Shown here piece by piece: positions 9,070-18,305 of a DNA stretch of 62,530 nucleotides; the stretch's first letter is position 1, and each line of letters starts with the position of its first letter. The notes under the pieces are model-generated. The model saw only the letters and a list, made by a program, of their open reading frames with translations, did no database searches and was not told where the DNA came from. The translations under genes and the position numbers were made by a program. The stretch comes from Xenorhabdus kozodoii (GTDB lineage Bacteria; Pseudomonadota; Gammaproteobacteria; Enterobacterales; Enterobacteriaceae), in assembly GCF_002632875.1 (NCBI RefSeq), contig NZ_NJCX01000008.1:104072-166601 (forward strand). The letters are read 5' to 3'.

Positions 9070-9884
9070 TGCCATCGGATGCTTATTCCCTTGAAGTGGC
9101 TTCACGATTGAAAGCCCATGATCTTTCACTGGCATATGGTAAAAGAACTATTATTGATGGTGTTAACCTCGCGATCCACGATGGTGAGTTTAGTGTCATT
9201 ATCGGCCCGAATGGTTGTGGAAAATCGACGTTGTTGAGGGCTATCAGTCGCAGTATGCCTCCCCAACGTGGTGAAGTTTTGCTGGATGGAAGCAACATCC
9301 ATCGTTATAAACCTAAATTAGTGGCGCGTGAATTATCCTTGCTGACACAAGGTGCAGCCATCACTGAGGCACTGACGGTTTATGATCTCGTTTCTCGTGG
9401 GCGCTACCCTTACCAGTCTTTCCTGCGCCAATGGTCGGCGGAAGATGAGAGGGTCGTCAATGAAGCGCTGAAGGCCGTGGATTTATGGGATATGTCGCAA
9501 AAATTGATGAGCGAATTGTCGGGAGGACAGCGCCAGCGTGCTTGGTTTGCCATGACATTGGCTCAGCAGACGCCGATTATTTTGTTGGATGAACCGACCA
9601 CTTATTTGGATATTGCTCACCAGATTGAATTGCTTGATCTTTGCCAGAGCTTGCACCGACAAGGCAAAACATTGGTGTTGGTTTTGCATGATATTAATCT
9701 GGCACTGCGTTATGCCTCTCGTCTGATTATGATGAAAGAGGGGCAGATTTATGCTGAGGGTATCCCTGAGGAAATTGTGACAGTACAGAATATTGCTGAT
9801 GTATTTGGCTTGGCTTGCCGAATTATTCGCGATCCTGAATCTAACACACCGTTGATTATTCCTAAATATAAAACTATTGGGTGA
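9069..9884 (+). CDS. Iron-siderophore ABC transporter ATP-binding protein (FepC/FecE type)
   Basis: A 271-residue ABC ATPase with Walker A GPNGCGKSTLL, signature LSGGQRQRAW, Walker B IILLDEPTTYLD and H-loop VLVLHDINLAL. The YLD after the Walker B is typical of the FepC/FhuC branch of iron-siderophore ATPases. It overlaps the permease gene by one base and is followed 14 bases later by the FhuF-like reductase gene. All catalytic motifs are intact, in contrast to the decayed neighbours. Confidence 0.93.
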   Translation: MPSDAYSLEVASRLKAHDLSLAYGKRTIIDGVNLAIHDGEFSVIIGPNGCGKSTLLRAISRSMPPQRGEVLLDGSNIHRYKPKLVARELSLLTQGAAITEALTVYDLVSRGRYPYQSFLRQWSAEDERVVNEALKAVDLWDMSQKLMSELSGGQRQRAWFAMTLAQQTPIILLDEPTTYLDIAHQIELLDLCQSLHRQGKTLVLVLHDINLALRYASRLIMMKEGQIYAEGIPEEIVTVQNIADVFGLACRIIRDPESNTPLIIPKYKTIG

Positions 9885-9898
9885 TAGGAGAATGTTGA

Positions 9899-10666
9899 AT
9901 GGCAAATGAGAATAATCAAGGCCCTATTAAATCGATATCTGAAATAACGATTGAAGATATCACAAACCTATTTGATGGGGCATTTAGCCATTTTAATTCA
10001 TCAATAAAAATAAATTCAGATAAAATCCCATCGGAAAGTATGGGGTTTTATCAATGGTCGAGTGATGAAACATTTCCATTATTGATAAAAAGCTACCAAG
10101 ATTCATATTATAGTGACAATGAATTAAAACCCAATCAAAAAGGACTTTATTCTTTATGGGCACAGTGGTACTTTGGTTTAATTGTTCCGCCAATGATGTT
10201 AATGCTATTGGAATATCCTCAGGCGGTTAATACAGATTATAATCTTTTTCAGGTTGAGTTCCATGAAACGGGCAGGCCAAATGTTGTTTATTACCGGTTA
10301 ACGTGGTTAGACGAATCAATATCTTTATTGGAGCGTTATCACTCTATGTTGGATAGACATATTATACCTGTGTGTGAGAAGATTGAATCCTATCGAGGAA
10401 TAAATGGACGTTTATTGTGGAATAACATTGGCTATGTTATGCATTGGTACTTAAATAATTTCAAGGAAAGAATGGATGCAGATCAGTATGATACATTAAT
10501 ACAGGATCTTTTCTTTACACAAACTCTGCCTGATGGCAGGGATAACCCGCTTTATCGCACAGTGATTATGAGAAATAATGTCATACAGCGTCGCTGTTGC
10601 TGTCAGAGAAATAAACTACCAGGAGTAGGGAATTGTCACGATTGTCCTCTTGAATCGACTACATAG
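9899..10666 (+). CDS. fhuF: FhuF-family siderophore-iron reductase (2Fe-2S)
   Basis: A 255-residue protein whose C-terminus carries the FhuF iron-sulphur pattern: CC at 234-235, ten residues, C246, two residues, C249 (RRCCCQRNKLPGVGNCHDC). FhuF proteins reduce ferric iron to release it from siderophores in the cytoplasm. A GATAGGAG-like ribosome binding site precedes the ATG. It is the last intact gene of the transporter operon and is AT-rich compared with the permease and ATPase genes. FhuF reductases often travel with NIS siderophore clusters, which fits the remnants on both sides. The symbol is used at family level. Confidence 0.85.
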   Translation: MANENNQGPIKSISEITIEDITNLFDGAFSHFNSSIKINSDKIPSESMGFYQWSSDETFPLLIKSYQDSYYSDNELKPNQKGLYSLWAQWYFGLIVPPMMLMLLEYPQAVNTDYNLFQVEFHETGRPNVVYYRLTWLDESISLLERYHSMLDRHIIPVCEKIESYRGINGRLLWNNIGYVMHWYLNNFKERMDADQYDTLIQDLFFTQTLPDGRDNPLYRTVIMRNNVIQRRCCCQRNKLPGVGNCHDCPLESTT

Positions 10667-10715
10667 ATAATTTCATTTATTTTAAAAATAAAAAATCGTC
10701 ATGGATTGAGGATAA

Positions 10716-10901
10716 AGCAGCCAATTTGAGCGTTATGACCTGTTTACGCCAGAAATTAAACGTTGTTGTTTGAATCGATTACAAATTGCCAACAATCGCC
10801 AGATGCTTGATTTGTCTGATCCCGCGCAGAGTTTTAAGTTTGCGGATAATCTGGTGAATCCCATTGCCCAGTTTGCTAACAAACCTGAAACGATGAGGTA
10901 A
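10716..10901 (+). pseudogene. Second C-terminal remnant of an NIS-type siderophore synthetase
   Basis: A frame open only after the stop at 10713-10715 encodes 61 residues, including YDLFTPEIKRCCLNRLQIAN, MLDLSDPAQSFKFAD and LVNPIAQF, then TAA at 10899-10901. It aligns without gaps to the remnant at 7483-7764 over ~53 residues with roughly half identical, so the two are tails of paralogous synthetases. No start codon in context and no N-terminal ~540 residues are present. It begins 50 bases after fhuF. Confidence 0.6.
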
Positions 10902-10943
10902 TTGGACAATTATTTCCCGAACCCTCTATTTGTAGGTTACTTC

Positions 10944-10970
10944 CTGACTCCTCGCGGCGCGAGGAGTCAG
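10944..10970. repeat. Perfect 12-bp hairpin after the iron locus
   Basis: CTGACTCCTCGC (10944-10955) pairs perfectly with GCGAGGAGTCAG (10959-10970), loop GGC. The hairpin architecture (GC-rich tip, tiny loop) resembles the centre of the palindromic repeats elsewhere in the window, but the stem sequence differs. There is no clear T-tract, so it is not a typical terminator; it may be another repeat family. Confidence 0.6.
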
Positions 10971-11070
10971 AAAACCTGATAGTTTGAGTATATCGCTATC
11001 ATGAAAACCTATTCAGGGCAGGGATATTTTTCATAGCGGGAGCAACTACTCCCGCTAAGATCCTATTAAT

Positions 11071-12612
11071 TTAATGCGCTCCCCCGTGGTCTTTGCCTCC
11101 GGCAGAAAAAGGTGGTTTTGCCAGCCAGATCAATAACGTCAAGAAAAGGAATACGCCGGCGGAAAACCAGAAGATCTCATTGGCAGAAATAATTAGCCCT
11201 TGATGAGTGATCTGTTTTGCCAGATAAGCGGATATTTGTTCATCATTCATACCCAATTGAGCCAATTGCTGATGTATTTGCTGATAATTAGGGTTATATG
11301 GATTGATGTACTCTGTCAGGTTCGAGTGATGCATCGATTCTCGTTGTGTCCACATTGTGGTGGTGAGAGATGTCCCTATTGAACCCGATAATATACGGGT
11401 AAAGTTTGACAGGCTGGAAGCGGAGGCCATTCGTTCTGGTGCTAACCCTGATAGGGTAATGGTGGTCAATGGCATAAAGAAACATGCCATCGCAAGCCCT
11501 TGAACAAACTGAGGCCAGGCAGTGGCAGCGAAATCCATGCCTGGTTCAAAAGTGTATGCCCGCCAATAGAAGCAAATAGCATAAGTGATGAAACTAAATG
11601 TCACTATATAACGCAAGTCTATCTTATGGCCAAACTTGCCAATGACGGGGGACAGCAATAGCGGCAGCAATCCTACCGGTGCGGCCGCAAAGCCAGCCCA
11701 GGTTGCGGTATAGCCGTAGACTTCTTGCAATAGCTGTGGCAGCAAAACAATCGAACCGAAGTACATCATGAAGCCGAGGCTAATGCTCAGAGTGCCAATG
11801 GAAAAATTGCGTAGCTTAAACAAAGACAGATCGATTATCGGATGATCATCAGTCAGTTCCCAGATGATCAGGAAAATAAGTGCGATGATCGCCGTAATAG
11901 TCAGGGTAATAATCTCGGTGGAGTTAAACCAATCAAGTTCCTTGCCTTGATCCAGCATAATTTGCAGGCTGCCAATACCAATCACCAGCAAAAACAGCCC
12001 AATAATGTCGATAGGGCGAATTTCTGTTTTTGTTTCCCTGCCCCGCAATAACTGCATGATGGCAAAGATAATTGCGATACCAAAGGGGATATTGATGTAA
12101 AAAATCCATCCCCAATGGTAGTTATCACTGATGTAACCGCCGAGGATAGGCCCACAAATGGGGGCAACAACAATCATTATCGACCATAGCGCCAATGCCA
12201 TATTTCGTTTCGCCGATGGATAGTTATTTAGCAATAAACTTTGGCAAAGGGGGAGTACAGGGCCTGCGGCTAACCCTTGCATGACACGGAAGAAAATTAG
12301 CATGCTGAGGCTGTTGGAAAGACCGCACAGCCAGGATGAAAGGGTAAAAATTGCGGTAGACCAGAGGAACAATTTCACCTCGCCAAAGCGCTTCGCTAGC
12401 CAACCGGTAATGGGAATGGAAATGGCGTTTGCGACACCGAAGGAGGTAATCACCCATGTTCCTTGCGAGATTGATGCCCCTAGATTACCAGCAATCGTCG
12501 GTATGGCGACGTTGGCAATGGTAGAGTCGAGAACAAGCATGAAAGTTGCCATTGAAAGTGCAATGGTCAAAAAGGCGAGTTTCGCACCTGTAAGCGGTTC
12601 TCTTGTTACCAT
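11071..12612 (-). CDS. emrB: EmrB-type multidrug efflux MFS transporter (DHA2 family)
   Basis: A 513-residue, 14-helix major facilitator of the DHA2 family, the inner-membrane part of the EmrAB-TolC efflux pump for hydrophobic and uncoupling compounds. Family motifs are visible: LDSTIANVAIPTIAGNLGAS in helix 1, the motif A region GWLAKRFGEVKLFL, and WGWIFYINIPFGI. It starts 9 bases after the emrA stop, and mprA lies upstream, the E. coli mprA-emrA-emrB order. Confidence 0.95.
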   Translation of the reverse strand: MVTREPLTGAKLAFLTIALSMATFMLVLDSTIANVAIPTIAGNLGASISQGTWVITSFGVANAISIPITGWLAKRFGEVKLFLWSTAIFTLSSWLCGLSNSLSMLIFFRVMQGLAAGPVLPLCQSLLLNNYPSAKRNMALALWSIMIVVAPICGPILGGYISDNYHWGWIFYINIPFGIAIIFAIMQLLRGRETKTEIRPIDIIGLFLLVIGIGSLQIMLDQGKELDWFNSTEIITLTITAIIALIFLIIWELTDDHPIIDLSLFKLRNFSIGTLSISLGFMMYFGSIVLLPQLLQEVYGYTATWAGFAAAPVGLLPLLLSPVIGKFGHKIDLRYIVTFSFITYAICFYWRAYTFEPGMDFAATAWPQFVQGLAMACFFMPLTTITLSGLAPERMASASSLSNFTRILSGSIGTSLTTTMWTQRESMHHSNLTEYINPYNPNYQQIHQQLAQLGMNDEQISAYLAKQITHQGLIISANEIFWFSAGVFLFLTLLIWLAKPPFSAGGKDHGGAH

Positions 12613-12621
12613 GAACCCCCC

Positions 12622-13857
12622 TTAAATTTGGTTCCCTGAGTTACTATTAATAATGTCAGTAACTATTTTGTTTGCAGGAGCCATATCTATCGTTAAGGCA
12701 TTGGTCTGATAGGCCGGAAGCGTACGTTCAGTGGTTGCTAATACCGTTCCATCGGTGTTCGCGGTGTCCACGGTAACTTTTGTTGATAACCCAATTCGCA
12801 AGGGATGTTGCTTTACTTGTTCAGGATCAAGTTCAATACGGACTGGCAGGCGTTGTACAACCTTAATCCAGTTGCCGCTGGCATTTTGCGCTGGTAACAG
12901 AGAAAAGGCACTGCCGGTTCCCATATTAATCCCCGCGACCTTACCGGTATAGACAACATCATCACCATAGAAATCGCTGATGACGGTAGCGGGCTGCCCA
13001 ATCCGCATGTTTGCCAGTTGGGTTTCTTTGAAATTGGACTCAATCCACATATTGTTGGCCGGTACAATCGCCATTAAGGGGGTTCCTGAATTGATACGAG
13101 AGCCTACCTGCACGCTGCGGCGAGCAACATAACCATCAACCGGGCTGACAACATGGGTTCTCTGTAAGGCGAGCCAGGCATCACGAACGCCAGAGGCCGC
13201 TTTTTCGACGGCTGGCTGTTTTTCCAGTGGAGTATCCAGAATAATGGCTTGATTGCTTTTATATTGGGCTATCGCGACATCCAGATCAGCTTGAGCAGTA
13301 GAGACAGCTTCTCGCATATGTTGCAACTCTTCTTTACCAATCAGCTCCTGAGTCCCCAATATTTCCCTTCGGTTAAGATCATGTTGGGCTTTTCTGAGGG
13401 CAATTTTTTTCAGCTCAATGATAGCTTGGTATCTTTTACTGTCGATCATGTGCTGATGGGTGATCCGGACAGTATTGGCTAATTCATTTTTAGCGCTTTC
13501 CAACGCTAATTCGGCGTCACGGGGATCGAGTTGGACAAGAGGCTGACCACTTTTCACAAAATCAGTATTGTCAAAATTGACAGTCACGACGCTGCCTGCA
13601 ATTTGCGACATTATTTGGATCTGATTACCCGTAACATAGGCATTATCAGTTTCCTCATGGTGACGTAAAGTGAGAAACCAATAAACGGTATAACCGGCCC
13701 CAAGCAAAAGGAAGAACAACGTCAATAACGTAATGGTACGGCGACGTTTCTGTTTTTTGAGATCATTTTTTATTTTTACCTTTGAAGAAGATTGCCTTTC
13801 GCTTGAGGATAGCGTGCTTTCGTTAGACGGAAGTGGTGCTTTCTCACTAATACTCAT
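12622..13857 (-). CDS. emrA: EmrA-type membrane fusion protein
   Basis: A 411-residue periplasmic adaptor (HlyD family) for EmrB. It has a cytoplasmic basic N-terminus, one transmembrane segment (about 37-58, ITLLTLFFLLLGAGYTVYWF), a lipoyl-like half (ETDNAYVTGNQIQIMSQIAG), a coiled-coil hairpin, and the second half VVSPVDGYVARRSVQVGSRI. About 20 residues longer than E. coli EmrA, mainly at the N-terminus. Cotranscribed with emrB. Confidence 0.95.
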   Translation of the reverse strand: MSISEKAPLPSNESTLSSSERQSSSKVKIKNDLKKQKRRRTITLLTLFFLLLGAGYTVYWFLTLRHHEETDNAYVTGNQIQIMSQIAGSVVTVNFDNTDFVKSGQPLVQLDPRDAELALESAKNELANTVRITHQHMIDSKRYQAIIELKKIALRKAQHDLNRREILGTQELIGKEELQHMREAVSTAQADLDVAIAQYKSNQAIILDTPLEKQPAVEKAASGVRDAWLALQRTHVVSPVDGYVARRSVQVGSRINSGTPLMAIVPANNMWIESNFKETQLANMRIGQPATVISDFYGDDVVYTGKVAGINMGTGSAFSLLPAQNASGNWIKVVQRLPVRIELDPEQVKQHPLRIGLSTKVTVDTANTDGTVLATTERTLPAYQTNALTIDMAPANKIVTDIINSNSGNQI

Positions 13858-13909
13858 GGAGAGTCTCCGTATTTGTTCTTAACTTATAATTAATTGTATG
13901 GCCCCGATT

Positions 13910-13953
13910 GGAAAAAAACACGATTCCAGTAGTGTGCATTTACACTACTGGAA
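13910..13953 (-). terminator. Hairpin with T-run between mprA and emrA (attenuator or terminator)
   Basis: A perfect 12-bp stem (TTCCAGTAGTGT at 13924-13935 with ACACTACTGGAA at 13942-13953) is followed, reading the minus strand, by TCGTGTTTTTTT. It lies in the 254-bp gap between the mprA stop and the emrA start. It would end or attenuate mprA transcripts before emrAB, or emrAB may have its own promoter after it. Confidence 0.75.
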
Positions 13954-14111
13954 GGGGCAAACGATATGGATTTAATTATTACCTGAAGATAATAGCCAGC
14001 CATACGAAGTATCCGATGATACAGGCTAGCAGAAAAGTTTTTTTAGATTATGTTGCTATAACGTGTTTTCTGTTTTGTTGATCTAAGACTGCTCAGAAAA
14101 CGGACAGACAA

Positions 14112-14627
14112 TCACTTACTTAAACAATCCCCAATATTATCTAATTGCCCCAAGATTTTTCTCATCAGTTTTTCTAACTGTTTTTTCTCCTCGGAATCAA
14201 GAATAGACCAAAGTTTAATTAGGCACTCATGCTGTGGTGGCAGTAAACTATTCAAAAAAATTGAACCTTTTTCTGTAAGATGAAGATGAAGACAACGGCG
14301 GTCGTTGTGGCTCTCCTTCCTCTCTATCCAACCTTGCTTTTCTAATTCATCTGCAATTCGGGTTGCATTTGTACGGGAAGAGCCTAATGCAGCGCTAAGT
14401 TCTGATGGCTGAATGCTACGACTTTCTTTGGTATCCAGAATCATCAGAGCCATAAACAAGGTTTCATTGATTCCTTGTGCTTTCAGCATGTTGTTGCGAT
14501 TTTCCAGAAGTTTATTCTGGACATGCATGGATAAGCGAGTGAGTAATATCTCTTGGTAGGGCAAACTTTTTTGCTGTGATACACGGCAATTAAGTAACTC
14601 TTCTGTGGGAGTGAATGAACTTTCCAT
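14112..14627 (-). CDS. mprA: MarR-family repressor of emrAB
   Basis: A 171-residue MarR-type winged-helix regulator very close to E. coli MprA/Emr[20 protein letters not shown], then the recognition region [20 protein letters not shown] and the wing [20 protein letters not shown]. In E. coli it represses emrAB and is released by efflux substrates. The start is the ATG giving MESSFTP, matching MDSSFTP in E. coli. Upstream lie ygaH and ygaZ on the same strand. Confidence 0.95.
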   Translation of the reverse strand: MESSFTPTEELLNCRVSQQKSLPYQEILLTRLSMHVQNKLLENRNNMLKAQGINETLFMALMILDTKESRSIQPSELSAALGSSRTNATRIADELEKQGWIERKESHNDRRCLHLHLTEKGSIFLNSLLPPQHECLIKLWSILDSEEKKQLEKLMRKILGQLDNIGDCLSK

Positions 14628-14756
14628 TGTTTAGATACCTTATTAGTTTCAACCGGTAAAGTAACTTTTGTTAAAAACCATACAAATACTATATTAAAAG
14701 TTAAATTTAGCAATTGTAGTTATTTATTATCATCATATTTCTTTTAATATTGATAC

Positions 14757-15092
14757 CTAATTCATAAATACTTTGAATGCTATCCCAAAGATTAAGGCAC
14801 CAGATAGTGTGGAAATGATGATGCTTCGTGTTTTATAGAAGAAAAAGCAGATAGTTAGGCAACCCATTAACGTCGGAAAAAGTTTGCTGTGCTCTTTCAT
14901 GGCGTCTGGAATGCTTGAGACGATGAGGAGTGAGCAAATTGATGCGATACCAATGCTGTCGAGTATGACTCCCATTTTCCCTTTTTTTCCTGCCGGTGAG
15001 TGATTGGCTCCTAAACGCAGAGGAAGATAGCGGAATAGAAAATTGGCAGCGCCTACAATAAGTCCAATAAAAAGTATTTTATTATCAATCAT
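14757..15092 (-). CDS. ygaH: AzlD-family small subunit of the branched-chain amino-acid exporter
   Basis: A 111-residue membrane protein with four hydrophobic segments and the family-typical RYLPLRLGA motif. YgaH pairs with YgaZ to export valine in E. coli. It starts 24 bases after the ygaZ stop on the same strand, so it is in one operon with ygaZ. Confidence 0.88.
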   Translation of the reverse strand: MIDNKILFIGLIVGAANFLFRYLPLRLGANHSPAGKKGKMGVILDSIGIASICSLLIVSSIPDAMKEHSKLFPTLMGCLTICFFFYKTRSIIISTLSGALIFGIAFKVFMN

Positions 15093-15116
15093 ATAATTTT
15101 ATAGTCATGTAATGCA

Positions 15117-15908
15117 TTAATCATGCAAGGTATTGGCATTCGATTGTGTGTTTTTAGTTTGCAACAGTGCGGCTAAGCATCCACCCATGATCCCCGCAAG
15201 AATGGCGATAGGGATTGAAAAAAATGTAATGCCTACTAAAGCGCCCAATAAGGAAGCGGTAATACAGTAAGTATGCTGCTTTTGGAAAGAGGCTAATAAA
15301 AAACTTAAAAACAGAGCCGGAAGCATAAATGTCATGGCCGCTTCAACGGCGGGATAAGAATTCAGATAACCATTACCCAGGATGGCTCCTGCTACAGTAC
15401 CCAATACCCAAGAGAGCCAGGAGCATATTGCAATGGCCATCATCCAGTTTTCACTCCAACTTCGCTGGTCTTTAATGAGTTTGGTTGTTGCTGCGGCAAA
15501 AACTTCATCAGTCAGGCCAAAGGCCCAAATCACGGTTTTCTTTTCCGAGAGTTTTTGTTTAATGCGATAGCGTAAGGCAGGGCCATACAAAATATGGCGG
15601 ATATCCATTGCCATTACTGTCAGTGCAGAAACCCACAGCGACATTCCGGCGCTCAATAAGGCAGTAATCACAAACTGGCTGGCTCCGGCATAAATGACAC
15701 ATGAAAAAAATATGGCCTCTATGGGAGTAAATCCCAGTTTAGTGGCGCTTAAACCAAATGCAAAAGAGATGGGAATATAGCCAATAGCGATTGGAAGACT
15801 ATCAAAAATACCTTCTTTAAATGAAGAAACCTTGTTTGGTAGAGGCTTCCCAGGTTCTGATGTATCAGAGGCTGATGTATCAGGTGCAGATTTCTCAAGC
15901 ATTGACAT
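15117..15908 (-). CDS. ygaZ: AzlC-family large subunit of the branched-chain amino-acid exporter
   Basis: A 263-residue inner-membrane protein of the AzlC/YgaZ family: PIAIGYIPISFAFGLSATKL, FFSCVIYAGASQFV, MAMDIRHILYGPALR and the conserved AFGLTDEVFA. The N-terminal ~25 residues are hydrophilic and Ser/Asp/Pro-rich with a small internal repeat (SDTSEPG-like; DNA near 15857-15885). A later start is possible but no internal Met precedes the core. Confidence 0.9.
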   Translation of the reverse strand: MSMLEKSAPDTSASDTSEPGKPLPNKVSSFKEGIFDSLPIAIGYIPISFAFGLSATKLGFTPIEAIFFSCVIYAGASQFVITALLSAGMSLWVSALTVMAMDIRHILYGPALRYRIKQKLSEKKTVIWAFGLTDEVFAAATTKLIKDQRSWSENWMMAIAICSWLSWVLGTVAGAILGNGYLNSYPAVEAAMTFMLPALFLSFLLASFQKQHTYCITASLLGALVGITFFSIPIAILAGIMGGCLAALLQTKNTQSNANTLHD

Positions 15909-16046
15909 GGAGTATTTTGTTTTTTTGTTAACAGATAAAACAACCTTAACAAAATATGATGAAAGTGAAAATATAAAATATATAAATTATTTAAATAATG
16001 TCATTCAGAACAATGGGATTGGTGGTCGTAGAGGAATAGATACGGA

Positions 16047-16082
16047 GTAGCCGTGAATTTTTGTTAATGTTTTCACGGCTAC
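16047..16082 (-). terminator. Hairpin between proX and ygaZ
   Basis: GTAGCCGTGAA (16047-16057) pairs with TTCACGGCTAC (16072-16082) around an AT-rich loop. It lies 35 bases beyond the proX stop. No strong T-run follows on either strand, so it may be a processing or stability hairpin for proVWX mRNA rather than a strong terminator. Confidence 0.55.
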
Positions 16083-16116
16083 ATAGGTTACTACACAGCG
16101 TAAAAGAAAAGTTAAT

Positions 16117-17160
16117 TTATGCTTTATCAGCGGCTTCTCTGGCTGCTTTTAGCCAACGATCTACCGTTGCCTGATGTGATTTGATCCAATATTCAGCCTG
16201 GCGTTCAATATCAGCTTCTGACGTTTTAGCACTATGCATAAGCCGATTTTGAGCACTAATATCCGCAATAGGCAAGGTCATTACAGCAAACAGTTTCGCC
16301 GCAGCGGGGTTCTTTTCTGCCCACGCTTTGTTTGCCACGATGTGCATGGTACTGGGAGGAAAACCATAGTTACGGCCGTTAGGCAACTGAGTATCGATAG
16401 TTTCTCCCTCACCGGTAGCAGAGAAGGGGACTTGCAGCCAGATGACATCTTTTCCGGGTTTCAGGACATCACTCACCCAGTAAGGTGTCCAGGTATAATA
16501 AAGGATAGGCTTACCAGCCCGATAACGGGCAATAGTATCAGCCATCATGGCGGCATAATTGCCTTGGTTTTGTTCCACCGTATTTTTTAATCTATAAGCC
16601 GCTAAGTGATGGTTGATTGCGCTTTCACATCCCCATCCAGGGTTACAACCTGTCAAATCTGCTTTTCCATCGCCATTACTATCAAACAACTTGGCAAGTT
16701 TAGGATCTTTTAATTGAGCAATATTGGTGATGTGATATTTTTCTGCGGTTTTTTTATCAATCAGATATCCCTGAGCCGCATTGACGACATAATTTCCCTT
16801 GCGATAGAAGACATTATCTCCTCCAGCAGCTTTGTATGGGGCATCATGGAGTGGAACCCAATTGACGGTCATAAATGTGGCATCACCAGAAGCAATGGAA
16901 GTGTAAGCGACGTTATAATCAACTTCCTTGATCGGTTTGACATCATAGCCAAGTTTTTCCAACGCTTTGCAGACAATCAACGTCTGAAATGTTTCTTCGC
17001 TGATTGTACTTTGTAGTGGTTGCACACTAATGCCTTTGCCGGGAAATTCAGTCGCAGCAAATGCTGTGGATGTTAAGGAGAGGCTCGTGAATATTATCAG
17101 GAGCGTTCCAGAAATTATCCCCTTATTGATGATCTCTTTGCATAAGGTGATTATGCGCAT
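16117..17160 (-). CDS. proX: Glycine betaine/proline-betaine periplasmic binding protein
   Basis: A 347-residue substrate-binding protein with an N-terminal signal peptide ending AFA-ATEFPG (cleavage near residue 35). The core matches Pro[35 protein letters not shown] and [19 protein letters not shown], which supply the aromatic residues that hold quaternary ammonium ligands. It delivers osmoprotectants to ProVW. It follows proW by 47 bases on the same strand. Confidence 0.96.
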   Translation of the reverse strand: MRIITLCKEIINKGIISGTLLIIFTSLSLTSTAFAATEFPGKGISVQPLQSTISEETFQTLIVCKALEKLGYDVKPIKEVDYNVAYTSIASGDATFMTVNWVPLHDAPYKAAGGDNVFYRKGNYVVNAAQGYLIDKKTAEKYHITNIAQLKDPKLAKLFDSNGDGKADLTGCNPGWGCESAINHHLAAYRLKNTVEQNQGNYAAMMADTIARYRAGKPILYYTWTPYWVSDVLKPGKDVIWLQVPFSATGEGETIDTQLPNGRNYGFPPSTMHIVANKAWAEKNPAAAKLFAVMTLPIADISAQNRLMHSAKTSEADIERQAEYWIKSHQATVDRWLKAAREAADKA

Positions 17161-17207
17161 GGTGATTTCCTCCTTTTGTTGCCAGATCGGATGTTGTTTT
17201 GGACGTA

Positions 17208-18305
17208 TTATTTTGACTGGCGCGATTTTGATAGATGGTTTTTTTTCTTAATTGCGTGAATTGAGAGAAAAAGTAGGCGAAGCAATCCTATTGGCCCAGA
17301 GTGATACCAGTGTCCCCCTCTGGCTCGATGATTCTTGCCCAGGGATTGCGTCAGGCGATCAAGGATAATGGCAAGAAGGACAATGCCCGTACCGCCAACG
17401 GCGGCCAATCCTATGTCAAGGCGGCCAATACCACGCAATACCATTAATCCCAAGCCGCCAACCGCAATCATGGAAGCTATGACGACCATGGAAAGCGCTA
17501 ACATCAATGTTTGGTTCACACCAGCCATAATCGTCGGCATCGCTAGCGGCAGTTGAACTTTGAACAACATCTGCCTTGGGCTTGCTCCAAATGATCTGGC
17601 GGCTTCAATTAAATCTGATGGAACTTGCTTTATTCCCAGAATGGTCAGGCGAATAATGGGAGGTAACGCAAAAATGATAGTAACGATGACGCCAGGGACA
17701 TTACCTATGCCAAACAGCATGACGATGGGAACCAGATAAACAAAAGCCGGCGTGGTTTGCATAGCATCCAGCAAGGGGCGAACAATCTTGGCCAGCCGCT
17801 CATTACGCGCCAACCCAATACCGAGAGGAAGCCCAATGATAAGGCAGAATAGCAGGGCTGTCAGCACCAGAGCCATGGTTACCATGGCTTCTGACCAGGC
17901 TCCAATGGCACCGATCATGATCAGTGAAATGAAAGAGAGCACACCGATTCCTGCTCCGGCAAGTTGCCAGGCCAGCAAGGCAAAAAATAAAATGGTAATG
18001 GGTGGGGGCAATGTCATCAGGAATTGTTCAAAACCGCTGAGGACAAAATCGACCGGCACACGGATCACCTGAAAAACAGGGCGAAAATGTATGACAACCC
18101 AATCGACAATATGAGTTACCCATGAGTCAAACGGAATGAGTTTGTGCTGAAAAGGTGACATGAGATTAAAGTGTTCAGCAGGGATGTCGGTTGGCGATGT
18201 ATTCAGCCAATCAGGGTTTTCTGGTGGAGAAGTGGCTCCACTGTCCATCCAGGGATCACTATTGATGTTGGGATCAGTGACTGTTTGTGGAGAGTTATTG
18301 TCCAT
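17208..18305 (-). CDS. proW: Glycine betaine ABC transporter permease
   Basis: A 365-residue permease of the ProU osmoprotectant importer. It has a long hydrophilic N-terminus (~100 residues) typical of ProW, several transmembrane segments, and the EAA coupling loop [20 protein letters not shown]. It overlaps the end of proV by 11 bases, giving tight translational coupling. Confidence 0.95.
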   Translation of the reverse strand: MDNNSPQTVTDPNINSDPWMDSGATSPPENPDWLNTSPTDIPAEHFNLMSPFQHKLIPFDSWVTHIVDWVVIHFRPVFQVIRVPVDFVLSGFEQFLMTLPPPITILFFALLAWQLAGAGIGVLSFISLIMIGAIGAWSEAMVTMALVLTALLFCLIIGLPLGIGLARNERLAKIVRPLLDAMQTTPAFVYLVPIVMLFGIGNVPGVIVTIIFALPPIIRLTILGIKQVPSDLIEAARSFGASPRQMLFKVQLPLAMPTIMAGVNQTLMLALSMVVIASMIAVGGLGLMVLRGIGRLDIGLAAVGGTGIVLLAIILDRLTQSLGKNHRARGGHWYHSGPIGLLRLLFLSIHAIKKKNHLSKSRQSK

